Shown in pieces: positions 17,155-26,433 of a stretch of DNA of 64,000 nt (its first letter is position 1; each line of letters opens with the position of its first letter). Below the pieces are notes generated by a model. It saw only the letters and a list, made by a program, of their open reading frames with translations, did no database searches and was not told the origin of the DNA. This DNA is from JABSQH01 sp965230015 (GTDB lineage: Bacteria; Actinomycetota; Acidimicrobiia; Acidimicrobiales; Ilumatobacteraceae): assembly GCA_965230015.1 (NCBI GenBank), contig CBDDKF010000002.1, forward strand, positions 186,001 to 250,000, read 5' to 3'. Position numbers and translations under genes: made by a program.

Positions 17155-17691
17155 TCAGCTGCGCGGCTCGTCGGCGATCACGAAGCCGAAGCTGGCGTTG
17201 TCGAAGTCGACGGTGATCGTGATGTCGTACACCGCGCCATCACGTGGGTCGGTCACGGCACACACGAGCGCATTGGAGGCGTCGAGGACACGCGCTTGGT
17301 CGCCGCAGTCGAGGTCACCATCGGTGACGGGGAGGCCCTCGTTCACCATCGACTCCACGACGTCGCGCTCGAGATCCTCGACCGATCCCGCACGCAGCAG
17401 GTTCGTCGTCTCGATGTCGAACGTTCGCGTCCCCGTCGCTGCTCCTGACCACTCGATGACGTCGCCGTCGGGGGTTGTCGATGTGCAGGTGATGGCGTCG
17501 CCGTCATCGACGTCGTCGGGCACGTCGCATTCCGTCGAGAGCTCACCAAGTCCGATGTCCTCGGTGAACTCCTCGTTGACCAGCTCGGCGGCCGATACCG
17601 AGTCGAGCGGATCCGACGACGACCCGAAGCTGAACGAGCACCCGCCGAGGACCACGGCGACCGCAGCCAGCGACACGTAGAGGGAACGCAT
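17155..17691 (-). CDS. Secreted lipoprotein, possible DUF4333-like domain
   Basis: A 178-residue protein starting with a signal peptide ending in lipobox VVLGGC (Cys at about residue 18). A Ser-rich linker follows, then two similar modules, each with a pair of cysteines (TECDVPDDVDDGDAITC; LDCGDQARVLDASNALVC) and beta-rich segments. The two-module pattern resembles DUF4333/DUF3558-type actinobacterial lipoproteins, but I cannot name the domain with certainty. It lies outside the membrane by inference from the lipobox. It converges with glpK across the tandem repeats and follows the ACT protein gene by 10 bp. Confidence 0.75.
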   Translation of the reverse strand: MRSLYVSLAAVAVVLGGCSFSFGSSSDPLDSVSAAELVNEEFTEDIGLGELSTECDVPDDVDDGDAITCTSTTPDGDVIEWSGAATGTRTFDIETTNLLRAGSVEDLERDVVESMVNEGLPVTDGDLDCGDQARVLDASNALVCAVTDPRDGAVYDITITVDFDNASFGFVIADEPRS

Positions 17692-17701
17692 AGCGCTGTT
17701 C

Positions 17702-18337
17702 TTAGTCGATGGGTGGAAGTAGCGCGTTTGCCAGTCGCGCCAGTAACGACACGCGCACACGCTCGCGTTCGTGAATCGGGTGCAATCCGCGACCTGCAAC
17801 GAGTGTGAGACCCGTTGCCTCGAGCGGCGCCCATACGAGGTCGTCGGGGGCGATGTCGTCGACCCCGTCGAGGTGTTCGCTACCGGCGATGAACGCCGCC
17901 AACCACGGGCCTGCCGGAGGCTCGCCGACCGCATGCACGATCTCGTCGTTGCGCAACAGCGCCGCCCACTCGGCCTCGGCGATTCGTTGCACGCCGCCGC
18001 ACAAGATCTCGGGACGATCCGCCGGCGGCGATTCAGCGAGGGCCGCAGCGATACCCAGCGCGGCCAAACTCGGGTCGGCCCGATCTTCATCGACGGCGCG
18101 AATGCTCTCGACATCCACGCCGTCGACCGCCGAGATCTCCGCCGCCAGCAGATCGAGCACACCGGCGTCGGGAAGGCGCACAGACAGCTCGTCGATCGCC
18201 CTTCCGGCGCCGTGCTCGAGGATCTCGATCGCCAAAACGTCGCCGCGCACGGCACCGATGCGACTGGCCACCTGCCCGAGCGCGCCGGGACGATCCGGCA
18301 TCCAGACGCGCACCACGACGGTGACCTGCTCGCTCAC
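17702..18337 (-). CDS. ACT-domain-containing regulatory protein
   Basis: A 211-residue protein. Residues 1-75 form an ACT domain (VVVRVWMPDRPGALGQVASRIG is the typical first strand and ligand-facing helix). The remainder is acidic and helical, with no catalytic motif I recognise. ACT domains bind amino acids and regulate metabolic enzymes. It is transcribed on the same strand as, and 64 bp downstream of, an AlaC-like aminotransferase, so an amino-acid-sensing role is plausible. Nothing in the sequence identifies the ligand. Confidence 0.8.
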   Translation of the reverse strand: MSEQVTVVVRVWMPDRPGALGQVASRIGAVRGDVLAIEILEHGAGRAIDELSVRLPDAGVLDLLAAEISAVDGVDVESIRAVDEDRADPSLAALGIAAALAESPPADRPEILCGGVQRIAEAEWAALLRNDEIVHAVGEPPAGPWLAAFIAGSEHLDGVDDIAPDDLVWAPLEATGLTLVAGRGLHPIHERERVRVSLLARLANALLPPID

Positions 18338-18401
18338 GGCGCGTGAAGCTATCGACGCCAGATCAACGCGATGTCACACGCGTGTTACAACGGCAAGCGA
18401 G

Positions 18402-19607
18402 TTAGCCGAGCTTGGGCAGACCGCGGCGCAGGTTGCGCACCGCTTGCTGGATCCGCTTCTCGTTCTCGATGAGAGCGAAGCGCACGAACCCTTCGCCGCC
18501 GGGGCCGAACCCCACACCTGGCGACAGCGCCACGTCGGCGTCGCGCACGACGGTGGAGCAGAACTCGACCGAATCCATCTCGGCGTAGGGCTCGGGGATC
18601 GGCGCCCAGACGAACATCGTGCCCTTGGGCTTGGGGATGTTCCACCCGATGCGCGCCAGTCCGTCGATCAACGTGTCGCGGCGCGACTGGTAGGTGGCGC
18701 AGACCTCTTTGGGGAAGTCGGGTGCCTCGTTGATGGTCACCGTGGCGGCGATCTGTACCGGCTGGAACATGCCGTAGTCGAGGTAGCTCTTCAGCTTGAC
18801 CAGCGCTTGCACTACCTCGGCATTGCCGACGAGGAACGCGCTCCGCCAACCCGCCATCGAGAAGCTCTTGGTCATCGAGTACAACTCGACTGCGCACTCC
18901 TTGGCGCCATCGGCCTGCAGGATGCTCGGCGGCCGATACCCGTCGAAGCCAACGTCGGCGTAGGCGAAGTCGTTGACCACCACCATGTCGCGCTCGCGGC
19001 AGAAGTCGACGACCCGCTGCATGAACGGCAGATCGACACAGGCGCCGGTGGGGTTGTGCGGGAACGACATCACCAGCACCCGCGGCTTGGGCCAGCCAAC
19101 GTCGTAGGCGGTTTCGAGGCTGGCCATGAAGTCGTCGTTGAACTGCTCGCGGGCGTCGGGGTCGGCGAGGAAGCGCATCGGCACCTGGCGCAGATCGGAG
19201 CCGGCAAACAACGGCCCGTAGATGTGGATCGGATAACTCGGGCTCGGCACGATGGCGGCGTCGTCGTGGTCGAGGAGCACCCACATGAGATGGGAGAACC
19301 CTTCCTTCGACCCGATCGTGTTGGTGATCTCCAACTCGGGGTCGAGGTCGACGTCCCAGTGGTCCTTGTAGTAGCCAGCGATCGCTTCGCGCAGCTTCGG
19401 CAACCCGCGGCTCAGCGAGTAGCGGTGGTTACGCGGGTTGCGTGCCGCCTCGGCCAACTTGTCGACGGCGACTCGCGGCGAGGGGATGTCGGGGTTGCCG
19501 AATCCGAGGTCGACGACATCTGCCCCTGCCTGACGTGCCTCGATCTTCAACCCGTTGATGATGGAAAACACGTACGGGGGCAGGTTCTCGATGCGCCGGA
19601 ATTCCAT
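18402..19607 (-). CDS. Class I/II aminotransferase, AlaC-like
   Basis: A 401-residue PLP enzyme of fold type I. Visible features are the N-terminal FGNPDIPSP, the cofactor-ring segment GSKEGFSHLMW, the FPHNPTGACVDL substrate/cofactor loop, the VVNDFAYADVGFDG PLP-Asp segment, and the Schiff-base Lys in SMTKSFSMAGWR. The set matches the AlaC/glutamate-pyruvate aminotransferase group, also close to LL-diaminopimelate aminotransferase. It would interconvert alanine and pyruvate or a similar pair. The gene starts 43 bp from the divergent pyrophosphatase gene, so the two promoters share a very short region. Confidence 0.9.
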   Translation of the reverse strand: MEFRRIENLPPYVFSIINGLKIEARQAGADVVDLGFGNPDIPSPRVAVDKLAEAARNPRNHRYSLSRGLPKLREAIAGYYKDHWDVDLDPELEITNTIGSKEGFSHLMWVLLDHDDAAIVPSPSYPIHIYGPLFAGSDLRQVPMRFLADPDAREQFNDDFMASLETAYDVGWPKPRVLVMSFPHNPTGACVDLPFMQRVVDFCRERDMVVVNDFAYADVGFDGYRPPSILQADGAKECAVELYSMTKSFSMAGWRSAFLVGNAEVVQALVKLKSYLDYGMFQPVQIAATVTINEAPDFPKEVCATYQSRRDTLIDGLARIGWNIPKPKGTMFVWAPIPEPYAEMDSVEFCSTVVRDADVALSPGVGFGPGGEGFVRFALIENEKRIQQAVRNLRRGLPKLG

Positions 19608-19650
19608 GCTCCGACGCTACCGGCTGAAGCGTGTGCGATGCTGGACGGAT

Positions 19651-20154
19651 ATGTCGAGAACCCCAGCCGACGACTGCGTGTTCGTCGTGATCGAGATTCC
19701 CCGCGGCAGTCGCAACAAGTACGAAATCGACCACGAGGACGGCAAGGTGTACCTCGATCGGCGGCTGTTCACGGCCACCACGTACCCCGCCGACTACGGC
19801 TTCATCCCCAACACCTTGGCCGGCGATGGCGACCCGCTCGACGCCTTGGTACTGCTGGAAGACCCGGTGTATCCGGGTGTGGTCGTCGAGTGCCGCCCAG
19901 TGGGCGTGCTGTACATGCGTGACGAGGCCGGCGAGGACGCGAAACTGATCTGCGTCCCGCCCAAGGAGCCGCGCTTCGAACACGTCCACGAGCTCGAGGA
20001 TCTCCCCCACCAGTTGCTCGAGGAGATCGAGCACTTCTTCAACGTGTACAAGGCGCTCGAGCCCGAGAAGCACTCGTCGAGCGAAGGCATGGGCGACCGC
20101 GCCGCGGCCTGGCGGGAAATCAAGGAGTCGAAGGACAACTACGTGCCCGACTGA
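19651..20154 (+). CDS. ppa: Inorganic pyrophosphatase, family I
   Basis: A 167-residue family I pyrophosphatase, the normal bacterial length. Signature segments are VVIEIPRGSRNKYEID, YPADYGFIPNTLAGDGDPLDALVL (the DxDPLD metal site), and a C-terminal HFFNVYKALEPEK. It hydrolyses diphosphate to phosphate and drives biosynthetic reactions in the cytoplasm. The start at 19651 places the conserved IPRGS segment about 20 residues in, as in the family; the longer upstream frame overlaps the divergent aminotransferase gene. Confidence 0.96.
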   Translation: MSRTPADDCVFVVIEIPRGSRNKYEIDHEDGKVYLDRRLFTATTYPADYGFIPNTLAGDGDPLDALVLLEDPVYPGVVVECRPVGVLYMRDEAGEDAKLICVPPKEPRFEHVHELEDLPHQLLEEIEHFFNVYKALEPEKHSSSEGMGDRAAAWREIKESKDNYVPD

Positions 20155-20160
20155 ACCACC

Positions 20161-20213
20161 CGAACTGCTGGCGGAATCCGGCGCCACGCGCCGGAAATCC
20201 CCGGTTCTTCGGA
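20161..20213. repeat. REP-like palindromic element in convergent gap
   Basis: A perfect hairpin, TCCGGCG at 20177-20183 and CGCCGGA at 20189-20195 around loop CCACG, sits between convergent ppa and the MFS gene. The flanks (aactgctggcgg before and gaaatcc after) and the GCGCCACGCGC core resemble the unit repeated four times at 16868-17142, so both appear to belong to one repeat family. It may terminate transcription from both sides. Confidence 0.6.
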
Positions 20214-21653
20214 TCAGCCGTGGGCGCGGTGATGGCGGCGGTGGAGGGGGTGCCAGGTGCCGGCGGCGCCACGAATGAGGGCGACGGCGATGATCACGCC
20301 GACCAGGCCGAGGGCGGCGTCGACGAAGTAGGCGTTGCTGATGCCATCGGTGAACGTCGACGCGGCGAGCACGATCGCGGTGTTCAGGCCGATGCCGATC
20401 GAGCCACCGGCGACGTTGCCCATGTAGATCACGCCCCCACCGAGGCTGGTGTCGTCGGCGTCGACCGACGTCACGGCGGCGGTGGTGATCGACGAGTAGA
20501 ACAGGCCCACGCCGATGCCGACCACGATCAGTCCAGGCACGAGCGGGCCATAGCCCTCGCCGATCGTGAAGGCGAGATAGAACACCCCGACGACGAGCGC
20601 GGCGGCGCCGCCGATCACCGAAGGCCTGGCGCCGATCACGTTGTACAACGGACCGGCGATGAACGACACGGCAGCAAAGGTCAGCATCAGTGGCAGCAGG
20701 CCGGCACCGGCGCCCAGCGCCGACCACCCGAGATCGTTCTGTAGGTACTGCGGCACGAACACCAGCACCCCGAAGTAGATCGCCGAGACGCACACCACCA
20801 CGAGCAGGGCCCCGGTGAACGGGCGGTTGTTCAGGATCCGACGTGGCACGAGGGCCGACGACCCGACGCGCCGCTCGATGATCACGAACGCCGGCAGCAG
20901 CACCACGCCGACGATCAGACAGGCCAGCACTACGGGGTCTGAGAACCCCTCATCGGTGCCGATATCGAGGCCAACGAGGATCAGAATGACCGCTGCGGAC
21001 AGGCTCACGATGCCGCGTACGTCGACCCGCTCGCGCACGCGTGCCTCGTCGTCGCGCACGAATCGCCACGTGGCGAACACCGCCAGTGCCGCGACGGGCA
21101 CGTTGACGAAGAAGATCCAGCGCCAACTCAGCGCATCGGTGAGGGTCCCAGCGATCAGCGGGCCCATCGCGTTCCCGAGTCCGGCGACACCGATCACGAT
21201 CCCGCCGGCAAGGCCCGCACGTTCCTCGCCGAGGATGGCGTACGTCATGCCGAGCACCGCCGGCCACATCATCGCTCCACCGATGCCCATCAGCGCACGG
21301 GCGCCGATCAGCAATTCGATGCTCGGCGCCAGGCCTCCGAGCAGGGAGAACAACGCGAAGATCGCCGCACCGAGGATGAACATCCGCTTGCGGCCGAACA
21401 TGTCGGCGAGACGTCCACCGGTCACGATGAGCACGCCGAACACCACCGTGTAGGCGTTGATCACCCACTGCGCCCGGTTGAGCGTGGTGTCGAGGTCGTG
21501 CTCGATGTCGACGATCGCCACGCTGAGCGCGGTGAAGTCGTTGGCGACGACAAAGATGCCCAGCGCCATCGCCACGAGCGCAACCAGCACGCCACCTTCC
21601 AGGCCCTGGTCGCCGTCATCGAGCCCGCTGTCGTGGCTCGCCCCCTCGCTCAC
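20214..21653 (-). CDS. MFS drug/proton antiporter, DHA2 family (14 helices)
   Basis: A 479-residue permease. About fourteen hydrophobic helices are visible; motif A is GGRLADMFGRKRMFILG between helices 2 and 3, and motif C-like GLGNAMGPLIAGTLTDALSWRWIFFVNVP marks helix 5 of drug antiporters. NDFTALSVAIVDIEHDL and LNRAQWVINAYTV are typical of EmrB/QacA relatives. It would export small organic compounds in exchange for protons; substrates are unknown. The gene ends at the REP-like element and starts 36 bp from the ROK glucokinase gene upstream. Confidence 0.92.
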   Translation of the reverse strand: MSEGASHDSGLDDGDQGLEGGVLVALVAMALGIFVVANDFTALSVAIVDIEHDLDTTLNRAQWVINAYTVVFGVLIVTGGRLADMFGRKRMFILGAAIFALFSLLGGLAPSIELLIGARALMGIGGAMMWPAVLGMTYAILGEERAGLAGGIVIGVAGLGNAMGPLIAGTLTDALSWRWIFFVNVPVAALAVFATWRFVRDDEARVRERVDVRGIVSLSAAVILILVGLDIGTDEGFSDPVVLACLIVGVVLLPAFVIIERRVGSSALVPRRILNNRPFTGALLVVVCVSAIYFGVLVFVPQYLQNDLGWSALGAGAGLLPLMLTFAAVSFIAGPLYNVIGARPSVIGGAAALVVGVFYLAFTIGEGYGPLVPGLIVVGIGVGLFYSSITTAAVTSVDADDTSLGGGVIYMGNVAGGSIGIGLNTAIVLAASTFTDGISNAYFVDAALGLVGVIIAVALIRGAAGTWHPLHRRHHRAHG

Positions 21654-21689
21654 CCACGGGGACCGTAGTCGGCCCAGACGGCCCCGTTG

Positions 21690-22709
21690 TCAGACCGCCG
21701 TGGCGTTCACCAGCGGCAGCATCGCTGCGCCGACCGCGCCGGCGAGCTCACTCCACTCGGCGAACGCGAGGCGCGGCAGCGGTCGCAGCTGGGGCTGGTA
21801 CAGCAGCTCGCGAAACCAGTGCTCGATCGGCTCGAGATAGATCTCAGCACCAACAGCGAGGCCGCCACCCAACACGAACACTTCCGGGTCGAGGGCGTTC
21901 GTCAGATTCGACAACCCCAACGCCACGAACCGGGCGAAGTCGTCGACGACCGCCAGCGCCTCGGGATCGCCAGTCTGTGCCGCCGCATACACATGCTCTC
22001 CGCGCACGGCCTGAGGGTCGCCCCCTGCGAGCTCCACCACGTGCCGCAGCCGCCGACCGGTGGCCGCCTCGCGAGCCAGCATCGCCATCCCCGAGCCCGA
22101 CGCGTAGCGCTCCCAGCACCCGCGTCGCCCGCACGGGCAGCGCGGACCGTCCGGGTTGATCACCATGTGCCCGAACTCGCCGGCGAACCCGTTGGTACCG
22201 CGTTGGAGTCGACCGTTCGACACCAGTCCGCCACCGATGCCGGTACCGAGGGTGATCAATACCGCGTCGTCTGCGCCGCGTGCTGCGCCCAGGCGCCATT
22301 CGGCCAACGTGGCGCAGGTGCCGTCGTTGTCGAGGTGTACTGGCGCGCCGAGGCGCTCGCCCACGCGGTGGGCGATCTCCAAGTCGGCAACGCCATCGAG
22401 GTTCGGGGCCGCACGGAGCACACCCCGGCGGTCGACGAGCCCGGGTACGCCGATCCCCACGGTCACCTGCGGGTGGTCGCGCGGATCGAGCTCGCCGCAC
22501 AACGAGCGAACAAGCGTTGCCAGCGCGTCGATCAGCTCGTCGGCGCTGCCGTCGCCGCGCGGTGTGAGGCGGCGTTCTTCGACGGTGACCTCCCAGGCCA
22601 CCTCGTTGTCCGGGTCGGCCGTGGCCGCCATCGCCACGCCAAGCGATTTCGTGCCACCGACGTCGATCCCGACCAGCCGGCGGTTCGGGTCGAGACCGCC
22701 GGTGATCAC
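21690..22709 (-). CDS. ROK-family glucokinase
   Basis: A 339-residue ROK kinase with intact motifs: phosphate loop GIDVGGTKSLGVAM, catalytic Asp in VHLDNDGTCATLAEW, ATP loop LGTGIGGGLV, the GEFGHM substrate His, and zinc site CPCGRRGCWERYASG. Members of this actinobacterial group phosphorylate glucose with ATP (some also polyphosphate). In several actinobacteria a ROK glucokinase is encoded beside SRPBCC and PimB-like genes, as here. It forms part of a minus-strand run from about 26.3 to 20.2 kb. Confidence 0.91.
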   Translation of the reverse strand: MITGGLDPNRRLVGIDVGGTKSLGVAMAATADPDNEVAWEVTVEERRLTPRGDGSADELIDALATLVRSLCGELDPRDHPQVTVGIGVPGLVDRRGVLRAAPNLDGVADLEIAHRVGERLGAPVHLDNDGTCATLAEWRLGAARGADDAVLITLGTGIGGGLVSNGRLQRGTNGFAGEFGHMVINPDGPRCPCGRRGCWERYASGSGMAMLAREAATGRRLRHVVELAGGDPQAVRGEHVYAAAQTGDPEALAVVDDFARFVALGLSNLTNALDPEVFVLGGGLAVGAEIYLEPIEHWFRELLYQPQLRPLPRLAFAEWSELAGAVGAAMLPLVNATAV

Positions 22710-22733
22710 GGACTGCTCAGCGAGAAACTCGAC

Positions 22734-23204
22734 TCAGGGCGTCGCCGGCGTGGTCGAGGCCGTCGAGTCGGACCCCTCGGCGCGCACCTTGAGTTCGCGC
22801 ACGGTGTTGAGAATGCGCACCTCGGCGCGTCGCTTCACGAAACCGGGCAAGGGCACGACCAGGTCGATCGCCAGGTCGTAGCGCGCTGTGGTGGTGCCAT
22901 CGGGACCCGGGTCGAACGTGAACTTGCCGTCGATCGAGCGTTGGATGTCGCCGCGCAGCATCTTCCAGCCGAGCACGCGCGGCGCCTCGCTGTAGTCGTA
23001 GAGCAGCGTGTAATGGGTACTGCGACCGAGCGCAGAGGCGCGGAACGCCACCTCGAGCGGGCGCCCTTCGTCGTCGTGGCGATGGATCGTGACGTCTTTG
23101 ATGTCGCGCGCCCAGGATGGGTACGCGGCGATGTCGACAGCGATCGCCCAAACTTGCTCGGGCGACGCATCGATCGTGATGATCTCGGTCGCGGTCTCAG
23201 CCAT
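22734..23204 (-). CDS. SRPBCC / polyketide-cyclase-like family protein
   Basis: A 156-residue single-domain protein of the START-like SRPBCC fold: ASPEQVWAIAVDIAAYPSWARDI is the typical opening, followed by alternating strands and the long C-terminal helix (FVKRRAEVRILNTVRELK). Such proteins bind lipids or other hydrophobic ligands in the cavity. Its start overlaps the end of the upstream membrane-protein gene by 8 bp, so the two are cotranslated. Neighbouring PimB-like and glucokinase genes match the context of small SRPBCC proteins in mycobacteria. Ligand unknown. Confidence 0.85.
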   Translation of the reverse strand: MAETATEIITIDASPEQVWAIAVDIAAYPSWARDIKDVTIHRHDDEGRPLEVAFRASALGRSTHYTLLYDYSEAPRVLGWKMLRGDIQRSIDGKFTFDPGPDGTTTARYDLAIDLVVPLPGFVKRRAEVRILNTVRELKVRAEGSDSTASTTPATP

Positions 23205-23838
23205 GTGGACCATTCTGGTCGATCGACGCCGTGGAGTGGGCACCGCCTTCGGCATCGTCGAGGTGCACATCGTCGTCGAGCACCTCGTCGTCCGCCGCCA
23301 CCGGCTCGTCGCTGGTGTCGTCGACGTGGTCGTCAATGCCCACGTCGTCGGCTGCGGGACGGCTCGACTCGGCTCGCTCGAGCAGGGGGAAGTCGCCGTG
23401 GAAGGCGGCCCACAGCCCGTTCAGGCCCAGCCCGAACATCGGCACGAGGATGCCGACGGCCAACGAGCTCCCCGGCGAACCGTCGGGCCCATTCGGCCGG
23501 GCCAATGCGGTCCCCAGACCAGCCACCAGCTGCACGAACAGCAAGAGGTTCATGCTCCGGCGGATGCGCGGCGGCGTGGGCGGCCCGACCAGGAAGAACA
23601 GCTGCATCACCGACAGTTGCTCGACACGGCTGCGTTGCGCGGCGTTGTAGAACGCCCACAAGAAGGTGAACACACCGACGGCGAACAGGCTCATCGCGGT
23701 GATCGCCCCGACCCATTGGGCAGCGGTGGAGAAGACGATCGCCGCCGTGAGCGCCGTGACGACGAAGGCGACGGTCCCGACGGCGTTGGCCATCACGATG
23801 ACGTCGCCGCGGCGCTGGGCCGGGGTCCGGGTGCTCAT
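23197..23838 (-). CDS. Four-helix membrane protein with acidic tail
   Basis: A 213-residue protein with four hydrophobic segments (about 18-36, 41-63, 93-112 and 123-143) and a strongly acidic, Asp/Glu-rich cytoplasmic or external tail (about 155-213). No family recognised. Start and stop overlap the neighbouring PimB-like gene (ATGA) and SRPBCC gene, so it is embedded in a tightly coupled operon. The conserved location suggests a role connected to lipid or envelope mannolipid synthesis, but that is inference only. Confidence 0.72.
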   Translation of the reverse strand: MSTRTPAQRRGDVIVMANAVGTVAFVVTALTAAIVFSTAAQWVGAITAMSLFAVGVFTFLWAFYNAAQRSRVEQLSVMQLFFLVGPPTPPRIRRSMNLLLFVQLVAGLGTALARPNGPDGSPGSSLAVGILVPMFGLGLNGLWAAFHGDFPLLERAESSRPAADDVGIDDHVDDTSDEPVAADDEVLDDDVHLDDAEGGAHSTASIDQNGPHG

Positions 23839-24971
23839 GACTCCAGTGTGCCGCCGTCGACGCCGAGAGTGTCGCCGAGGCGGCGCGCCAGCACGTCGTA
23901 GGCGAAGTCGTCGAGCGCCCGCTCTCGCGATCGAGCGGCCATGCGGGCGCGCAGCGCGTCGTCGTCGAGCAGGGTGGTCAAGGCATCGACCACGGCCTGG
24001 GTCGATTCGGGTTCGTCGATGACGTATCCGGTCTCACCGTCGAGCACCGCCTCGGCAGCACCGCCGGAGTTGCCTGCCACCTGGGGCACGCCACACGCCG
24101 CCGCTTCGACGAACACGATGCCAAAACCCTCCTGCTCGAGCCCGCCCCACCGGTTGCGGCACAGCATCGTGAACACGTCGGCGCAGGCATACAGCGGGGG
24201 GAGGTCGGCGTTGGGGACTCGCCCGAGGAACCGTACGGGGGCATCGAGTTCGTCGGCGAGGCGACGCAGCCGGGCGTCGTCGCGCCCGCCACCGGCGATC
24301 GCCAATACGAGGTCGGGGCGGGTACGGGCCATGCGGGCAACGGCCCGGATCGCCGTGTCGAATCCCTTGCGCGGCACGAGCCGCGACACGCCGACGACGA
24401 GCTCGGCGTCGACCGGGATGCCGAAGTGCTCGCGGGCGGCGGCGCGCTCCGGCTCGTCGAGTGGGTGGAACGTGTCGGGGTCGACACCACACGGCACCAC
24501 GGTGATCGGGAGCGAACGCCCTGCGGCCCGCTCGGCTTCGGCTGCCGGATACCCGCCGGCGGCGATGATCGATGTCGCCCCGCCGAGGGTGTAGGCCAGT
24601 GCCTGCCGCGTGCCGGGGAGGCGACCTGGCACGGTGACCTCTGCGCCGTGCAGTACGAGGTCGTAGGGCAGCCGCAGCGAGGGGCCGACCAGCCCGAGCG
24701 GCACGGCGGGGTCGAGGACCACTCGATCGGCCCCGAAGTCGTCAGCCAACTGATCGATGCGCCGAACCATCCAGGGATGTGGCAGCAACCACGGTTCGGT
24801 GGTGCGCTCGATGCGATACGGCTGGCTCTGGTCGAACTCGTCGGCTCCTTCGTACGGGCTGGTGAGCACGGCGAACGATTCGGGGGGAAGCCGCCGCCAC
24901 CACTCCCACAGCAACGACTGGATGCCGCCGATTTTCGGTGGAAAGTCGTTGGTCACCAACACGTGCTTCAT
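23835..24971 (-). CDS. GT4 glycosyltransferase, PimB-like mannosyltransferase
   Basis: A 378-residue GT-B glycosyltransferase. The N-terminal acceptor-side domain opens with VLVTNDFPPKIGGIQSLLWE; the C-terminal donor domain has VVGVSRLVPRKGFDTAIRAV, FLGRVPNADLPPLYACADVF and the GT4 EX7E motif EQEGFGIVFVEAAACGVP. The closest characterised type is the GDP-mannose-dependent phosphatidyl-inositol mannosyltransferase PimB of actinobacteria. It would transfer mannose to phosphatidylinositol monomannoside at the inner face of the membrane. Starts inside an ATGA overlap with queG. Acceptor assignment is by family and context. Confidence 0.85.
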   Translation of the reverse strand: MKHVLVTNDFPPKIGGIQSLLWEWWRRLPPESFAVLTSPYEGADEFDQSQPYRIERTTEPWLLPHPWMVRRIDQLADDFGADRVVLDPAVPLGLVGPSLRLPYDLVLHGAEVTVPGRLPGTRQALAYTLGGATSIIAAGGYPAAEAERAAGRSLPITVVPCGVDPDTFHPLDEPERAAAREHFGIPVDAELVVGVSRLVPRKGFDTAIRAVARMARTRPDLVLAIAGGGRDDARLRRLADELDAPVRFLGRVPNADLPPLYACADVFTMLCRNRWGGLEQEGFGIVFVEAAACGVPQVAGNSGGAAEAVLDGETGYVIDEPESTQAVVDALTTLLDDDALRARMAARSRERALDDFAYDVLARRLGDTLGVDGGTLES

Positions 24972-26047
24972 GCGGTGACCTCCATCGCAGCTCGTTCGGT
25001 CAATCGATCGAGCGCCCAACGCGCGTGGTCGGCGAGCACGTCGTCGTCGCCGGACGCGTAGGTGGTCAACACCTCGATCGCCCGCGGGTCGTCGGGCTCG
25101 GCCGCGTTGCCCACCACGATGAGGGCGTTGCGCCGCAGCCAACGCACGTCGCGCTCGGCGATGTACCACCAGCCGCAGCGCTCCTCGATCCATTCGTTCG
25201 ATGCGTCGAGCAGATCGAACGCGGCGATCGACGGGCGTTCGTGTCCGGTCGGCGCCACGGTGGTTCGCTCCCCCAAACGTATGGTGATCGGGCACACGTC
25301 TTGGCAATCGTCGCAGCCGTAGATGCGGTCGCCGATCGCGGCTCGATACTCGTCGGGAATCGTGCCGGGCCGCTGCAGCACCCATGCCAGGCAGCGATTG
25401 GCGTCGATCACCCCAGGCGCCACGATTGCTGCGGTGGGGCAGGCGTCGATGCACCGCACGCAGTCGCCGCAGCCATCGGCGGCCGGACGGGCGGCGACCG
25501 GGTACTCGGCGGTGGTGATGATGCAACCGAGGACGAAGAAGCTGCCGGCACCGGGCAGCAACAGGTTGGCGTTCTTACCGTACCAACCGAGCCCGGCTCG
25601 GTAGGCGACCGCCCGGTCGACGATGGCGTTGTCGTCGGCGAAGGCGACTGCTCGGTGCCCTGCGCGGCGGATCGTGCGGGAGACGTCACGCAAGGCGTGG
25701 CGCAGCGGCGCATAGTGATCGACCCAGGCGTACCGGCCAACTCGCGCGTGCGGGCCGTCGTTGGCGACGGCCGGACTCGCCGGGGCGAACTGCGCCGGAT
25801 CGGTGACGTACGAGCGGGCGGCGACGATGATGGATCGCGCGTCGGCCACCGCCCGGCGCGGATCGGTGGAGCGTTCGGGATTGCGGTAGGTGAACTGCAT
25901 GTCGGCGTGCAGACCAGCTGCCCGGCGCGACAGCAGCTCGGCGCGGGTGTCGTCGAGCACGTCGGCGCTGGCCACGCCGACGTGATGGATCTCGGCGTCG
26001 GCAAGGGCGCTACGGATCTCCTCGATGGTCGGCAGTGCGGTGGGCAC
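24968..26047 (-). CDS. queG: Epoxyqueuosine reductase
   Basis: A 359-residue cobalamin-dependent Fe-S reductase that converts epoxyqueuosine to queuosine in tRNA. DUF1730-type N-terminal domain includes ARSYV and the segment VDRAVAYRAGLGWYGKNANLL; two [4Fe-4S] clusters are bound by CGDCVRCIDACP and GCDDCQDVCP; the C-terminal part (about 285-359) looks like HEAT repeats. GTG at 26047 is used because no other start exists in frame further upstream before a stop-like non-coding region; the only purine-rich stretch overlaps it, so the start could be slightly later. Its stop overlaps the PimB-like start (ATGA). Confidence 0.91.
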   Translation of the reverse strand: MPTALPTIEEIRSALADAEIHHVGVASADVLDDTRAELLSRRAAGLHADMQFTYRNPERSTDPRRAVADARSIIVAARSYVTDPAQFAPASPAVANDGPHARVGRYAWVDHYAPLRHALRDVSRTIRRAGHRAVAFADDNAIVDRAVAYRAGLGWYGKNANLLLPGAGSFFVLGCIITTAEYPVAARPAADGCGDCVRCIDACPTAAIVAPGVIDANRCLAWVLQRPGTIPDEYRAAIGDRIYGCDDCQDVCPITIRLGERTTVAPTGHERPSIAAFDLLDASNEWIEERCGWWYIAERDVRWLRRNALIVVGNAAEPDDPRAIEVLTTYASGDDDVLADHARWALDRLTERAAMEVTA

Positions 26048-26051
26048 CTCC

Positions 26052-26321
26052 TCAGCGTACGGGGACGTGCGCTGCGGGATGTCGACGTGCGGCTGCGTCG
26101 AACTCGCGTGGATCGACGAGGTGTTCGTTGTCGTCGAGCATTCCCGCACGACGAAAGAGCTCGATGGCCCGCTGCTCGGGTGTGGTCGGCGGTGCCACTC
26201 GCAGCTCGATCGGACCGTCGTCGTTGGCCACCACATGGCCGACGACACAGTCGGTACACGCGCTCGTGGCCACCGCTGGGCACAGGTCGCAGTCGATGGA
26301 GAAGCCCTCGGTTTCGCTCAT
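26052..26321 (-). CDS. Small Cys-rich hypothetical protein
   Basis: An 89-residue protein with a possible zinc site near the start: CDLCPAVATSACTDCVVGH contains four cysteines and a histidine (Cys-x2-Cys ... Cys-x2-Cys). The rest is charged, with PTTPEQRAIELFRRAGMLDD reminiscent of a short helical region. I do not recognise the family. It ends 4 bp before queG on the same strand and is probably its operon partner. ATG at 26321 is preceded by a weak GGAG. Confidence 0.65.
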   Translation of the reverse strand: MSETEGFSIDCDLCPAVATSACTDCVVGHVVANDDGPIELRVAPPTTPEQRAIELFRRAGMLDDNEHLVDPREFDAAARRHPAAHVPVR

Positions 26322-26433
26322 GTCTCCAGTGTGACGAGGGGGTGTCACATCGTCGCCCGAGGGGCAGGTGCGAGGAACACGAGAAGGAATGCGGTGGCGT
26401 CGCTCGGTCGCGTGGTCGCGTGGCAGAAGCTCG